The notes below the pieces were generated by a model, which saw only the letters and a program-made list of their open reading frames with translations, did no database searches and was not told where the DNA came from. Positions 1 to 8,248 of a stretch of 28,320 nt of DNA are shown piece by piece (positions within the stretch are counted from its first letter, which is position 1; each line of letters opens with the position of its first letter). Position numbers and translations under genes: made by a program. Origin of the DNA: a bacterium UBP2_UBA4780 (GTDB lineage Bacteria > Edwardsbacteria > AC1 > EtOH8); assembly GCA_002403115.1 (NCBI GenBank), contig DHHE01000157.1, forward strand, positions 1 to 28,320. Reading direction: 5' to 3'.

Positions 1-832
1 CCTCGGGCGACCCGGCGGCCGCCGCGGCCATCAGCGGTGTCATCCCCGCGGTGGTGGGAGCGTCGGCCTTGGCGCCCTTTTCTATCAGATGTTTCACCAA
101 TTCGGTTTTCTTCATTCCGGCAAGCCTGCCGGTTTCCGCGGCTTTGAAAAGAGCGGTGTTGCCGAGGACATCCTGTTCGTTGACATCCGAACCGCTATCC
201 AACAGCAGCTTCACCAGTGCGGCATAGCCGTTTGCCGCCGCCCGCACCACCAGGGTGCCGTCATGAGATTTGGACTTTGGGTCCGCCCCATGCTGGAGCA
301 GCAGTTTTACCGCGCCGATATGATTGTTTTCTGCGGCGTATGAAACTGCGGCGAACCCATCCTTGTCGGTAAGTTTTGGGTCGGCGCCGCCGTTCAGAAG
401 CAGACGCAGGGCCTCCAGGCGGTCGTACATCGCCGCCTTCATCAGGGCGCTGTTGCCCGATTTGGCCTGGGTGTTGACGTCCGCCTTCTTCTGCAACAGC
501 AGCTTTACGATCTCCGGGTTGCCCCGCTCGGAAGCGAGCATCAGGGCCGTATAGCCGTTGGCGTTGCTGGCGTTGACCGGAACGCCTTTATCGAGCAGCA
601 GCTGCACCAGCTCCATCTTCTCGCCGCTCAAGCAGGCGGCGATCAGCGTGGTATTGCCGCTGGGATCCCTGGCAAGCGGGTCGGCGCCATTGGCCAGGCA
701 CGCTTTTGTCTGGACAACATTCAGGTTGCTGATTGCGGTGAATAGATCGCTGTTGATATCGGCCCGGGCGGCGGCGGCGATGAGCAGTACACCTGTCAGC
801 GCCAGGAGGACGGTTGGGCAATGCCTGGTCAT
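1..832 (-). CDS. Exported ankyrin-repeat protein (partial, C-terminus beyond the window)
   Basis: The reading frame is open from the ATG at 832 to the window edge, giving 277 visible residues without a stop. The start is well supported: AAGGAG lies 5 bases upstream of the ATG. Residues 1-23 look like a Sec signal peptide (a TVLLALTGVLLIAAA core, then ARA before Asp), so the protein should be periplasmic or secreted. After it come about seven ankyrin repeats of roughly 33 residues, recognisable by recurring NGADP, G-TAL, A---G and VKLLL motifs. One late repeat carries a short insertion (LAGMKK). Ankyrin repeats mediate protein-protein contacts, so no enzymatic role is expected and the partner is unknown. 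It follows the NSS transporter gene after a gap of 138 bases and has its own strong ribosome site, so it may or may not share that transcript. Confidence 0.9.
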   Translation of the reverse strand, partial: MTRHCPTVLLALTGVLLIAAAARADINSDLFTAISNLNVVQTKACLANGADPLARDPSGNTTLIAACLSGEKMELVQLLLDKGVPVNASNANGYTALMLASERGNPEIVKLLLQKKADVNTQAKSGNSALMKAAMYDRLEALRLLLNGGADPKLTDKDGFAAVSYAAENNHIGAVKLLLQHGADPKSKSHDGTLVVRAAANGYAALVKLLLDSGSDVNEQDVLGNTALFKAAETGRLAGMKKTELVKHLIEKGAKADAPTTAGMTPLMAAAAAGSPE

Positions 833-970
833 ACGAACTCCTTTCGATGCGGTATATCTAGATAGCCGGAGAAAATCAGCTGTTGTGTGAATGGCGCCGT
901 TCTTTCGAAGTCGGGATACCTGCTATTGCCGCCCGGTGAAATACGCGGTTCGGGTTTCGGACGCTCGCTG

Positions 971-2530
971 CTACCGCGCAGCCTTGGCGCCTCTTCGTTG
1001 CCACACCCAGGCCACCAGGCCGGCGATGACCGCCCAAAGGGCCAGTATCAGCAGCCGGGCGGCCCACTGGTACGGCTGGTCGCCGGGGCTGACGCCCTTC
1101 ATGGCGATGAACGGCCAGAACTGCTGGTAGGACCACACCCCCAGCAGGCCCAGCAGGAAGAGCGGGGTGACGTACTTGATGACGTGCTTGTAGAAAAGCG
1201 GTATCCGGAGGCGCGCCCCCTGGTGCATCTCCTCCCAGCCCCGGTCGATGCCGTACACCCAGGCGAACAGGATGACCTCGATGGTGGCGAAGACCACCAG
1301 GAACAGGGTGCCCCCCCAGAAGTCCAGCTCGTCCACGAAGCCGTGGGCCAGAAAGAAGATGGCCGGCAGGCAGGCGGCCAGGGCCACCGCCCCCAGGACC
1401 GCCACCGACCTCCTCCGGCCCCAGCCCAGCTCGTCCTCCAGGAAGGAGACGGCCGGCTGGATCAGCGACACCGACGAGGTGATGCCGGCGATGAACAGCA
1501 GGATGAACCACAGGCCGGAGAAGAGGAATCCGGCGGGGATCTTGCCGAAGATCAGGGGCATGGTGACGAACCCCAGGTTGAAGGTCCCGCTCTGGGCGGC
1601 CGACATGGCCCCCGCCGTCCCGCCCAGGAAGACGAAGGCCGCCGGGATGACGATGGAGCCCCCCAGGATCACCTCGCAGAAGCCGTTGGTGGCCGAGGCC
1701 GACAGGCCGGAGAGGGCGATGTCGTCCTTCCTCCTCAGATAGCTGGCGTAGGTCAGGATGACGCCGATGCCCACCGACAGGGTGAAGAAGATCTGGCCGG
1801 CGGCCTCGATCCACACCTTGGCGTTGCGCAGCTCCGAGAAGTTGGGGTTCCAGACGAAGCCCAAGGCGTTCTTTATCGAGAGCTCCGGCAGGGCCGGATC
1901 CGGCGTCCCCAGCGTCAGCACCCGCACCATCAGCAGGACGCCGATGCCCAGCAGCACCGGCATCCCGTAGCGCGACAGCTTCTCGATTCCCCCCCGGACG
2001 CCCCGGTAGATGAAGAAGAAGTTGACCAGGAAGGTGATGCCGAAAAACGCCAGGGCCGGGGCCAGGCCCGAGAAGTACTGGTTCCGCTCCAGCCCCTGGT
2101 AGCCGGCCAGGAAGGAGCGCATCTGGTCGTGCCCACCGCCGAAGGGCAGGTGGCCGGTGAAGGAGTACCAGGCGTAGGCCAGCGTCCATGACTCTATATA
2201 CATATAGTATATCAGGATGACGAACGGGCCCAGCACGCCGATGGTGCCCAGGTACTTGGCCCAGCGGCCGGTCCCGTCCAGCTTGTCGAAGATCCCCGGC
2301 GCCGTCCCGTGACCCAGGGCGCCGCCCATCCGGCCCAGGGTCCACTCCACCCACATCAGGGGAATGCCCAGAAGCAGGAAGGCCACGAAGTATGGGATCA
2401 TGAAGGCCCCGCCGCCCCCCAGCACCGCCTTGGCCGGGAAGCGCAGGAAGTTGCCCAGGCCCACGGCGCTGCCGGCCACCGCCAGGATGACGCCCAGCCG
2501 GGAGCCCCAGTGCTCGCGTTGTGGATTCAT
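971..2530 (-). CDS. Sodium-dependent symporter, NSS/SNF family
   Basis: This 519-residue integral membrane protein has the length and 11-12 hydrophobic segments of bacterial neurotransmitter:sodium symporters (LeuT/MhsT-like). The hallmark is in transmembrane segment 1 (residues about 10-30), AVGLGNFLRFP, which in the family forms the unwound region binding sodium and substrate. It is followed by a glycine-rich loop and VEWTLGRMGG. The family imports amino acids or related amines with sodium; the substrate cannot be read from the sequence. The C-terminus is short and basic (QRRGAKAAR). The ATG at 2530 is the first start before the conserved segment; the ribosome site is weak (AAGG about 9 bases upstream). 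The gene begins 41 bases after the GT-C glycosyltransferase gene and may be co-transcribed with it. Confidence 0.93.
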   Translation of the reverse strand: MNPQREHWGSRLGVILAVAGSAVGLGNFLRFPAKAVLGGGGAFMIPYFVAFLLLGIPLMWVEWTLGRMGGALGHGTAPGIFDKLDGTGRWAKYLGTIGVLGPFVILIYYMYIESWTLAYAWYSFTGHLPFGGGHDQMRSFLAGYQGLERNQYFSGLAPALAFFGITFLVNFFFIYRGVRGGIEKLSRYGMPVLLGIGVLLMVRVLTLGTPDPALPELSIKNALGFVWNPNFSELRNAKVWIEAAGQIFFTLSVGIGVILTYASYLRRKDDIALSGLSASATNGFCEVILGGSIVIPAAFVFLGGTAGAMSAAQSGTFNLGFVTMPLIFGKIPAGFLFSGLWFILLFIAGITSSVSLIQPAVSFLEDELGWGRRRSVAVLGAVALAACLPAIFFLAHGFVDELDFWGGTLFLVVFATIEVILFAWVYGIDRGWEEMHQGARLRIPLFYKHVIKYVTPLFLLGLLGVWSYQQFWPFIAMKGVSPGDQPYQWAARLLILALWAVIAGLVAWVWQRRGAKAAR

Positions 2531-2571
2531 CGCAGTCGCCTTTGTCGTTGTCCGGGAACGCCCCGTCCTGT

Positions 2572-3849
2572 TCAGCCCTGGCCAGCGTCATCCGGGGGGC
2601 GGGCGCGGCGCAACCGCGCCGACAGCGCTCCCGCCAGCATGGCCGGGGGCATGATGAAATACGGCATCATGTCTATGGTGTACCGGTTGTCGGTGTATAC
2701 GAAGAACAGCTTCATGAAGACTATCCACATCCCCAGGGCGAAAAACAGGGTGGCCGCCAGCCTGGCTTGCCCGGCCCCGGGGAGCGGTGCCAGCCACAGC
2801 GCCGCCAGGGACAGCACCGAAAGCCAGAAGAAAAACAGGTAGCGGTCCTCGGTGTTCCAGAAAGTGTACGTCTTCAGCCGCCAGACGACGCCGGACAGCG
2901 CCCGGCGGGGATGGCGCCGGACGAAGTCCCGTATCTCCGCCTTAAGAGCCCGCTCCCGCGCCCGCCAGTCCGTTGTTTTGACCATCGGCCGCCGGGCCGC
3001 CTCCAGCCGGTCCGGCGGCAGTCCGCTCCACAGCTCGGAATGGTAGGGCTGCCGCAGGTCGATGTGCCCGTTGAAGGCGCAGTAGACCGGGATGCTGCCG
3101 TAGGTCCCGGAAAGGTAGCGCAGGTCGCCGTAGCGGGACTGCGACAGCCCGGCAGCGGCCGCCAGTCCGCCCAGCAGCGGGGCGTAGAACCACAGGCCGG
3201 CCCTGCCCGGAAACGGCTTGCCGCTGAAGATCCTGGCGGCGGCCCACAGCGACAGGATCAGCAGCGCTATCAGCAGCGACGGCCGTATCAGGATGGCCGC
3301 CAGCGCCGCGGTGCCGGAGAAGGCGTACCAGGCGGGTTTCCGCGATGACAGGGCCCTGGCCAGCGACCAGACCAGCAGGGTGTTGAAGAACAGTATCGAG
3401 GCCTCCGCCCCGTCGACGTTGAAATGCCGGTGGCAGCCGAGCACGAACAGTCCGGCCAAGGCCAGCCCCGCCCACCAGGCCCGGGTGGCGGCCAGCCCCA
3501 GGTGGAAGACCAGGGCGATGCTGAGGAATATCAGGAGGAACCCCAGGTTGCCGGTCGGCCAGCCGGCCCGGCGGACGGCGGCCAGCACCAGGGGGTGCCC
3601 GATGGGCGGGATGATCTCGTCGTGGCGTACGTTGTCGACATAGCCCCGCCCCTGCAGCAGGTTGTCGGCCAGGCCGGAGTAGAGCACAGCGTCCCCGCCG
3701 GCCGGGTTCATCCGGAACTGCAGCGTCAAGAACAGGCAGGCCAGCAGGCAGCCCAGCACCGGGAAGAAATGCCTCTCCAAGCCCCCGACGCCCGCCCCGC
3801 CGGCACTGCCCCGGGGCCGGAGCCTCTCAAGCAGGCCTTTGAGCGCCAT
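2572..3849 (-). CDS. GT-C type membrane glycosyltransferase (ArnT/PMT-like)
   Basis: This 425-residue polytopic protein has about ten hydrophobic segments and the layout of GT-C enzymes, which transfer sugars from polyprenyl-phosphate donors on the outer face of the inner membrane. After the first transmembrane segment comes an acidic loop (GGDAVLYSGLADNLLQGRGY), the position of the catalytic Asp in the family. A basic cytoplasmic tail follows the last helix. I chose the ATG at 3849 because the open frame upstream of it only shadows the GtrA gene. This start overlaps the end of the GT2-GtrA gene by 23 bases. The pairing makes sense: GT2-GtrA proteins make or translocate polyprenyl-phosphate sugars, and a GT-C enzyme consumes them. 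The acceptor is unknown (lipid A, glycan or protein), and homologues are often annotated only as hypothetical membrane proteins. Confidence 0.75.
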   Translation of the reverse strand: MALKGLLERLRPRGSAGGAGVGGLERHFFPVLGCLLACLFLTLQFRMNPAGGDAVLYSGLADNLLQGRGYVDNVRHDEIIPPIGHPLVLAAVRRAGWPTGNLGFLLIFLSIALVFHLGLAATRAWWAGLALAGLFVLGCHRHFNVDGAEASILFFNTLLVWSLARALSSRKPAWYAFSGTAALAAILIRPSLLIALLILSLWAAARIFSGKPFPGRAGLWFYAPLLGGLAAAAGLSQSRYGDLRYLSGTYGSIPVYCAFNGHIDLRQPYHSELWSGLPPDRLEAARRPMVKTTDWRARERALKAEIRDFVRRHPRRALSGVVWRLKTYTFWNTEDRYLFFFWLSVLSLAALWLAPLPGAGQARLAATLFFALGMWIVFMKLFFVYTDNRYTIDMMPYFIMPPAMLAGALSARLRRARPPDDAGQG

Positions 3850-4906
3850 CGGCCGGAAAGGCCTCCCGGGTGAAGATGAAGTCGCGCTGCACCAGGTAGC
3901 TGACGATGAAGAGCAGTGTCTCGGCGATGATCTTGGCGGCCACGATGCCCAATCCGCACACCGAGGAGAGCAGCTTGATGAGCCCGTAGGCGGCCAGCAG
4001 CCCCCCGTACTGCAGCCCGGACGGGACATACCCTTTGCGGCTGCCGAAGACCAGGTTCCGGTTGACCAGGAAGTTGACCAGGGCGGAGACGGCCCGGGAG
4101 CAGAGTATGCCGACCAGCGGGCTGCGGACCAGCAGGTAGTAGACCAGCAGGAACACCAGGGTGTCGATGGCGAAGGCCAGCAGGGATGACAGGACGAACT
4201 TGAGGAACAGGAAGTAGATCCTGGCCGAATCCACCAGGGGCCGGAAGGACGACGCCCGGTTCTGGTCGATGTAGATGGTGGCGATGCCCACCTGTTCGAC
4301 CGGCGACCGCCCCAGCACCGCGGTCACCAGCATGTTCATCTCGTACTCGTAGCGGTCGCCCTTCAGCTCCAGGAAGGCGGGGAGCATCCGCCGCGGGATC
4401 CCCCGCAGCCCGGTCTGGGTGTCCCTGACGTCCCGGCCGGTCATCAGCTGGAACAGGCGCCGGGTGACCAAGTTCCCGAAGCGGCTCCGCAGCGGAATGC
4501 TGGCCGGAAATGACCTGACGCCCAGGATGAGGCGGTCCGGGCTCCCGGCCAGGGCGTCCCTGATCCTCAGGATGTCATCCACCGCGTGCTGTCCGTCGGC
4601 GTCGGCGGTGACCAGCCCGGACGCACCCGGCATCGCCTCCAGGACGTGCCGGAAGCCGGTCCGCAGGGCCGCCCCTTTGCCGAGATTGGCCGGATGCCTC
4701 AGCAGCACGGCCTTTCCCTTCAACCGGTCGAAAAAGGGGGCGCTGCCGGCCTGGCTTCCGTCGTCGATCACCACCATCCCGGTGACGCCGGCGGTCCGCA
4801 GCCTGTCGACCAGCTCCGGCAGGGCCGCGTCCGGGTTGTAGGCCGGTATCAGGACGGCTATGCCGGGTTCCTCTTTCGCCTTTATCCCGATTTCGCTGCC
4901 CGTCAC
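3827..4906 (-). CDS. GT2 glycosyltransferase fused to a GtrA-like membrane domain
   Basis: This 359-residue protein has two parts. Residues about 15-225 are a GT-A fold family 2 enzyme of the dolichyl/undecaprenyl-phosphate sugar synthase type: VLIPAYN at the start, VIDDGS near 46-51, NLGKG near 74-78, the DADGQH metal/nucleotide motif at 102-107 and DTQTGLRG near 162-169. Residues about 235-345 form four hydrophobic helices ending in VSYLVQRDFIF, typical of GtrA proteins thought to move or position polyprenyl-phosphate sugars. The start at 4906 is GTG; the ribosome site is weak, so the first few residues are uncertain. It sits between a radical SAM gene (28 bases upstream) and the overlapping GT-C gene. 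The inferred role is making a lipid-linked monosaccharide at the inner membrane for the GT-C enzyme. Confidence 0.9.
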   Translation of the reverse strand: MTGSEIGIKAKEEPGIAVLIPAYNPDAALPELVDRLRTAGVTGMVVIDDGSQAGSAPFFDRLKGKAVLLRHPANLGKGAALRTGFRHVLEAMPGASGLVTADADGQHAVDDILRIRDALAGSPDRLILGVRSFPASIPLRSRFGNLVTRRLFQLMTGRDVRDTQTGLRGIPRRMLPAFLELKGDRYEYEMNMLVTAVLGRSPVEQVGIATIYIDQNRASSFRPLVDSARIYFLFLKFVLSSLLAFAIDTLVFLLVYYLLVRSPLVGILCSRAVSALVNFLVNRNLVFGSRKGYVPSGLQYGGLLAAYGLIKLLSSVCGLGIVAAKIIAETLLFIVSYLVQRDFIFTREAFPADGAQRPA

Positions 4907-4934
4907 GTTGTTCTCGGCCGAAAGCCGCCTCCGG

Positions 4935-6359
4935 TTAATCCGCCTTCCTCTGCCCGGAGACGATGTCCAGGTACCCCAGGTAGGAACGGTTGAACCTCAC
5001 CCAGTCCCTGACTATTTTGCGCCCGAAGGCCTTGACCAGGGCCGGGGTCAGCACCGGGTAGCGCGCCCTTCGGCAGAAACTACGCGCCAGGGTGGCGCCG
5101 GCCTCGCAGGCGATGACCAAGGCGTCATTGAAGGCCCGGCCGTAGCTGTAGAAGCCCGAGAAGCTGTCGATGACCCCCTGCTGCAGCTCGGCCGGGGAGA
5201 AGTTCCGGGGCCGGAAGACGACGTGCATGGCGTCGTAGAAGCGCCAGTCCCTGTGGAGCAGCCGCCCCTCGGACTCTATCTTCCTGTAGTACTCGGTCCC
5301 CGGCAGGGGCGTCAGCACCAGGTACTGGACGCTGGCCAGCCGGCTCTCCAGGCAGAAGCGCGAGGTGGACTCGAAGATCCCCCTGCGGTCGGAGTCGCTG
5401 CCGAACATGAACATGCCGTGGACCCCGATCCGCTCCCGGCGGAAGGCGGCGATCGAGGCCCTGATGTCCTCCACCGTCTGGCCCTTGTCCATTTCACGCA
5501 GGCTCTCCGGGTTGATGGACTCGAACCCGATGTAGACCATCTTGCAGCCGGAGTCGGCCATGGCCCGCACCAGCTCCCCGTCCCGGCTGGCCTCGGCCCG
5601 CAGCTGGCAGGACCACTTGAGGCCGGGCCGGGCCGACTTGACCCTCTCCACCATCTCCGCCGTCCGCTTCCGGTCGACCACGAAGTGGTCGTCCACGAAG
5701 AAGGCCCAGCCCCGGGGGCAGGCGGCCACGTCCTCCAGCACCCGGTCCAACGACCGGGTTCGGTAGCCCCGGCCGAACATCTCGGTCACCGAGCAGAAGT
5801 TGCAGTTGTAGGGGCAGCCCCGGGAGGTCATCACCGGCCACACCCGGATCTTCTTCCATCCCTTGAGCAGGGTGAAGTCCGGGACCGGGATCCGGTCCAT
5901 GTCCCCCAGCCGCTCCCCGTGGACGATCTTTCCGGAGACGGCTCCGGAGAGCAGGTCGAGGAACTTGGTTTCGGCCTCGCCCACGAACACCTGGTCGAAG
6001 TCCGGGGCCACGTCGTCCGGCAGCATGCTGGCGTGGATGCCGCCGATGATGGTCCGCGACGGCCTGCCCAGCTTGGCCCGGACCGACTTGTACTGGCGGG
6101 CGATCTCCCGGCCGCGGTCCACCGTGGCCGTCAGGCAGCTGAGGCCCAGGATGTCGGCCTCGGCCAGCTCCTCCGCCCTGACCTTCCGTCCCAGGATGTT
6201 CTCGTTGAGCAAGGTCACCTGGTAGCCCGCCTGCTTGGCGATGGTCCCCAGGTAGACCGGCCCCAGCATCGGGATGGTCATGTAACGGGCGAAGACGTTT
6301 GAATGGGAGCCGGTGGGTTCGACCAACACCAGCTTGATATGCTTCGGATCCGCGTTCAT
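4935..6359 (-). CDS. B12-binding-domain radical SAM protein
   Basis: This 474-residue protein has an N-terminal Rossmann-like cobalamin-binding-type domain (residues about 8-160). It contains LGLSCLTATV and GGIHASMLPDDV but no DxHxxG motif, so cobalamin, if bound, would lack the usual lower His ligand. The radical SAM core follows, with the 4Fe-4S motif SRGCPYNCNFCS (Cys182, Cys186, Cys189) and family-typical segments VDDHFVVD, YIGFESINPESL, LTPLPGTEYY and DWRFYDAMHVVF. The last about 100 residues are basic and helical and may contact a membrane. The ATG at 6359 is chosen because it is in an ATGA overlap with the upstream gene and starts just before the conserved domain. The reaction is unknown; relatives methylate or rearrange lipids, sugars and cofactors. 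Its operon position suggests a lipid or glycan substrate. Confidence 0.88.
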   Translation of the reverse strand: MNADPKHIKLVLVEPTGSHSNVFARYMTIPMLGPVYLGTIAKQAGYQVTLLNENILGRKVRAEELAEADILGLSCLTATVDRGREIARQYKSVRAKLGRPSRTIIGGIHASMLPDDVAPDFDQVFVGEAETKFLDLLSGAVSGKIVHGERLGDMDRIPVPDFTLLKGWKKIRVWPVMTSRGCPYNCNFCSVTEMFGRGYRTRSLDRVLEDVAACPRGWAFFVDDHFVVDRKRTAEMVERVKSARPGLKWSCQLRAEASRDGELVRAMADSGCKMVYIGFESINPESLREMDKGQTVEDIRASIAAFRRERIGVHGMFMFGSDSDRRGIFESTSRFCLESRLASVQYLVLTPLPGTEYYRKIESEGRLLHRDWRFYDAMHVVFRPRNFSPAELQQGVIDSFSGFYSYGRAFNDALVIACEAGATLARSFCRRARYPVLTPALVKAFGRKIVRDWVRFNRSYLGYLDIVSGQRKAD

Positions 6360-6844
6360 CGGTCCTTCTCCTTTCTGCGCATGTAATCCAGCATCAACAG
6401 CGAGGCCCCGAACACCACCAAGGACGTGGGCCACAGTTTCAGTGAGACGGCGAACACCAGGGTGAAGACCATGAAAAGCCCGACCAAGGCGGTGGCCAGC
6501 AGGTGGAACAGCATGCTGCGCCGGGCCACGCCCACCGCCAGGAAGCTCAGTCCGGCCAGGCCCAGGAACACCGGCCACAGCCTCCCCAGCAGCCGCCAGG
6601 AGGTGAAGTTGAGGAAGTAGAAGAAGGCGCCCGACAGCAGGATGAACGACCCCAGCCACAGCATGGCGGCATCGCCGGCCTGGCGGCTGCGGTAGAGCAG
6701 CAGGAACCCGGACCCGAGTATCAGGAGGAACAAGGGCCAGTGGCGGGAAACGCCGTGAAGCAGGCCCAGGTTCTCCAGGGTCAGCAGGGCGCCGACAGCC
6801 ATCAGGATGGCGGCCAGGAACAGCAGGGTCTTGGTATGCTGCAA
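6356..6844 (-). CDS. Small multi-pass membrane protein, LiaF/DUF5668-like
   Basis: This 162-residue protein is almost entirely hydrophobic, with five or six helices. It shows the repeated short pattern of LiaI/LiaF-type and DUF5668 membrane domains: an NLGLL turn, then HWPLFLLILGSGFLLL, and a second copy in LWPVFLGLAGLSFLAVGV, with a third weaker one near the C-terminus (LWPTSLVVFGASLLML). It ends in a basic tail (RRKEKDR). Such domains occur in envelope-stress sensing systems, but the usual C-terminal beta domain of LiaF is absent here. The start given is a TTG at 6844; an internal ATG at codon 15 lies inside the first helix and seems less likely. The stop overlaps the radical SAM start by 4 bases. 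I cannot assign a function beyond membrane protein. Confidence 0.7.
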   Translation of the reverse strand: MQHTKTLLFLAAILMAVGALLTLENLGLLHGVSRHWPLFLLILGSGFLLLYRSRQAGDAAMLWLGSFILLSGAFFYFLNFTSWRLLGRLWPVFLGLAGLSFLAVGVARRSMLFHLLATALVGLFMVFTLVFAVSLKLWPTSLVVFGASLLMLDYMRRKEKDR

Positions 6845-6859
6845 CTAGTGGCTTCTTCT

Positions 6860-6907
6860 CTTAGGAAACCAGGAATGCATGATCTTTCATGGGTTCATGG
6901 CTTCCTT
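6860..6907. repeat. Dispersed hairpin repeat, copy 1 (TAAGGAAACCAGGAA family)
   Basis: The left arm TTAGGAAACCAGGAATGCAT and the right arm TTCATGGGTTCATGGCTTCC pair imperfectly (about 16 of 20 positions). It lies in the 158-base gap between the aminotransferase and the LiaF-like gene. The same consensus recurs at 6955-6997 and 25254-25328. Confidence 0.6.
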
Positions 6908-6954
6908 GGGGATGTTAAAGGGTGCGGGCGTGCGGCATCCGTCTGTTCTTTTCT

Positions 6955-6997
6955 CTAAGGAAACCAGAAAATTTTCCTGCCTTCATGGCTTCCTTAT
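6955..6997. repeat. Dispersed hairpin repeat, copy 2
   Basis: The arms TAAGGAAACC and GGCTTCCTTA form an inverted repeat (one mismatch) around an inner near-palindrome, CAGAAAATTTTCCTG. It starts 6 bases beyond the stop of the aminotransferase gene, so it may act as a 3' end or terminator-like hairpin, though there is no T tract after it. Confidence 0.6.
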
Positions 6998-7002
6998 GAA
7001 GT

Positions 7003-8208
7003 TCACATGTTCTTGCCTATCATCGCCGCCAGGCGCTTGACCCCCTCCTCGATCTGCTCCTCGGTGGGGAAGGAGAAGTTCAGCCTCATGGAGTTCTGGC
7101 CCTTGCCGTCGCAATGGAAAGCCGAGCCGATGACGTAGGCCACCTTCTCCTCGACCGCCTTGGGGAACAGCTCGTTGGCGCTCAGGTTCTTTGGCAATTT
7201 GACCCAGAGGAACAGCCCGCCCTCGGGCTTGGTCCACTTGACCCCCTTGGGCATGTGCTTCTTCAGGGCCTTGAGCATCACCTCCCGCTTCCGGCCGTAG
7301 AGGGCGCGGATCTGCTCGATCTGCTTGGGCAGCTGGCCCCGGTTGATGTACTCGGCGGCCACCAGCTGGTTGAACGTCGGGCAGCACAGGTCCATGCTCT
7401 GCTTGGCCACGATCATCTTGTCCAGCCAGGTCGCCGGGGCCATGATCCAGGCCAGCCGCAGGCCCGGACAGAAGATCTTGGAGAAGGTGCCCAGGGCGAT
7501 CACCTGCTCCTGGTCGTCCAGGGCGTAGATGGCCGGCACCGGCTCCCCGGCGAAGCGCAGGTCGCGGTAGGGGCTGTCCTCGACGATGGGCACCCCGTAC
7601 TGGTAGGCCAGCTCCAGCAGTTTTTTGCGCCGCTCCAGGGACATGGTCACCCCGGAAGGGTTCTGGAAGTCCGGCACCACGTAGATGAACTTGGGCCGCT
7701 TCTTTTTCCTGGCCAGCTTCTCCAGCACCTTCTCCAGCTTGTCCATCCGCATGCCGTCGTTGTCCTGGGGCACCCCGATCATCTTGGCCCGGTAGGCGGT
7801 GAAGGCCTGGAGCCCGCCGATGTAGCTGGGCAGCTCCACGATGATTATGTCGCCCGGGTCCACGAACACCTTGGCCACGATGTCCAGGCCCTGCTGGGAT
7901 CCGGCGGTCACCAGGATGTTGTCGGCCTTGATGGCCGCCTTCTCGTGGTTCATCCACTGGGCGATGGCCTCGCGCAGGGGAGCCTCGCCCTCGGTGGTGC
8001 CGTACTGCAGGGCCGTGGAGCCCTTCTCTTGGAGGACCTTGGAGCAGATGTCCTGGAGCTCGGCCACCGGGAAGGTGTCCGGGGCCGGTAGGCCGCCGGC
8101 GAAGGAGATGATGCCGGGCTGGCGGGTGATCTTGAGGAGCTCGCGGATCTCCGAGCGCTTCATGTTGAGCGCGTTCTTGGAGTAGAAGGAGGAGAGGTCT
8201 TTGATCAT
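7003..8208 (-). CDS. PLP-dependent class I/II aminotransferase (LysN / 2-aminoadipate transaminase-like)
   Basis: This fold-type I aminotransferase of 401 residues resembles the LysN/kynurenine-aminotransferase II and MocR-catalytic-domain group. Visible motifs are ISFAGGLPAPDTFP, LQYGTTEGEAPLREAI, VTAGSQQGLD, PDFQNPSG (Asn and Pro contacting the cofactor), EDSPYRDLRF (Asp pairing with the pyridine nitrogen) and GTFSKIFCPGLRLAW, whose Lys (about residue 244) would bind PLP. A C-terminal Arg in SMRLNFS would bind the substrate carboxylate. It probably acts on 2-aminoadipate, aromatic or branched-chain amino acids; the sequence does not decide. A GTG at 8220 would add four residues, but I chose the ATG at 8208 because both detached copies upstream begin homology at this codon. 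The spacing to AGGG is unusually short, so the start context may be remodelled. The first 37 codons are one of three direct repeats. Confidence 0.93.
   Translation of the reverse strand: MIKDLSSFYSKNALNMKRSEIRELLKITRQPGIISFAGGLPAPDTFPVAELQDICSKVLQEKGSTALQYGTTEGEAPLREAIAQWMNHEKAAIKADNILVTAGSQQGLDIVAKVFVDPGDIIIVELPSYIGGLQAFTAYRAKMIGVPQDNDGMRMDKLEKVLEKLARKKKRPKFIYVVPDFQNPSGVTMSLERRKKLLELAYQYGVPIVEDSPYRDLRFAGEPVPAIYALDDQEQVIALGTFSKIFCPGLRLAWIMAPATWLDKMIVAKQSMDLCCPTFNQLVAAEYINRGQLPKQIEQIRALYGRKREVMLKALKKHMPKGVKWTKPEGGLFLWVKLPKNLSANELFPKAVEEKVAYVIGSAFHCDGKGQNSMRLNFSFPTEEQIEEGVKRLAAMIGKNM
8098..8208 (-). repeat. Direct repeat A: 5' 37 codons of the intact aminotransferase gene
   Basis: This 111-bp segment, from the start codon to SFA, is the intact-gene member of a three-copy family (A, B at 8276-8386, C at 9655-9765). 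All are in the same orientation. Copies A and C are roughly 90 percent identical by eye; B is somewhat more divergent. Confidence 0.9.
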
Positions 8209-8248
8209 GTCCCTATTCACTATATGTTATTAGTTTCGGTTGTCAGGT

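Noticed and set aside
2195..2220. AT-rich palindromic patch (CTATATACATATAG) inside the symporter gene as a regulatory site
   Set aside because: It encodes an ordinary transmembrane stretch with Tyr/Ile codons and has no gene start nearby.
4860..6302. Plus-strand open frame of 480 codons over the radical SAM gene
   Set aside because: Antisense shadow: low-complexity composition and no recognisable domain, whereas the minus strand carries the CxxxCxxC radical SAM motif.
6360..6659. 100-codon N-terminal extension of the radical SAM protein
   Set aside because: This segment overlaps the LiaF-like gene in another frame and is low-complexity; the ATG at 6359 in an ATGA overlap is a normal operon junction.
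6860..6997. Possible CRISPR array from the two neighbouring TAAGGAAACC repeats
   Set aside because: Only two units differing in length and sequence, with no regular spacers and no cas genes; they look like hairpin elements.
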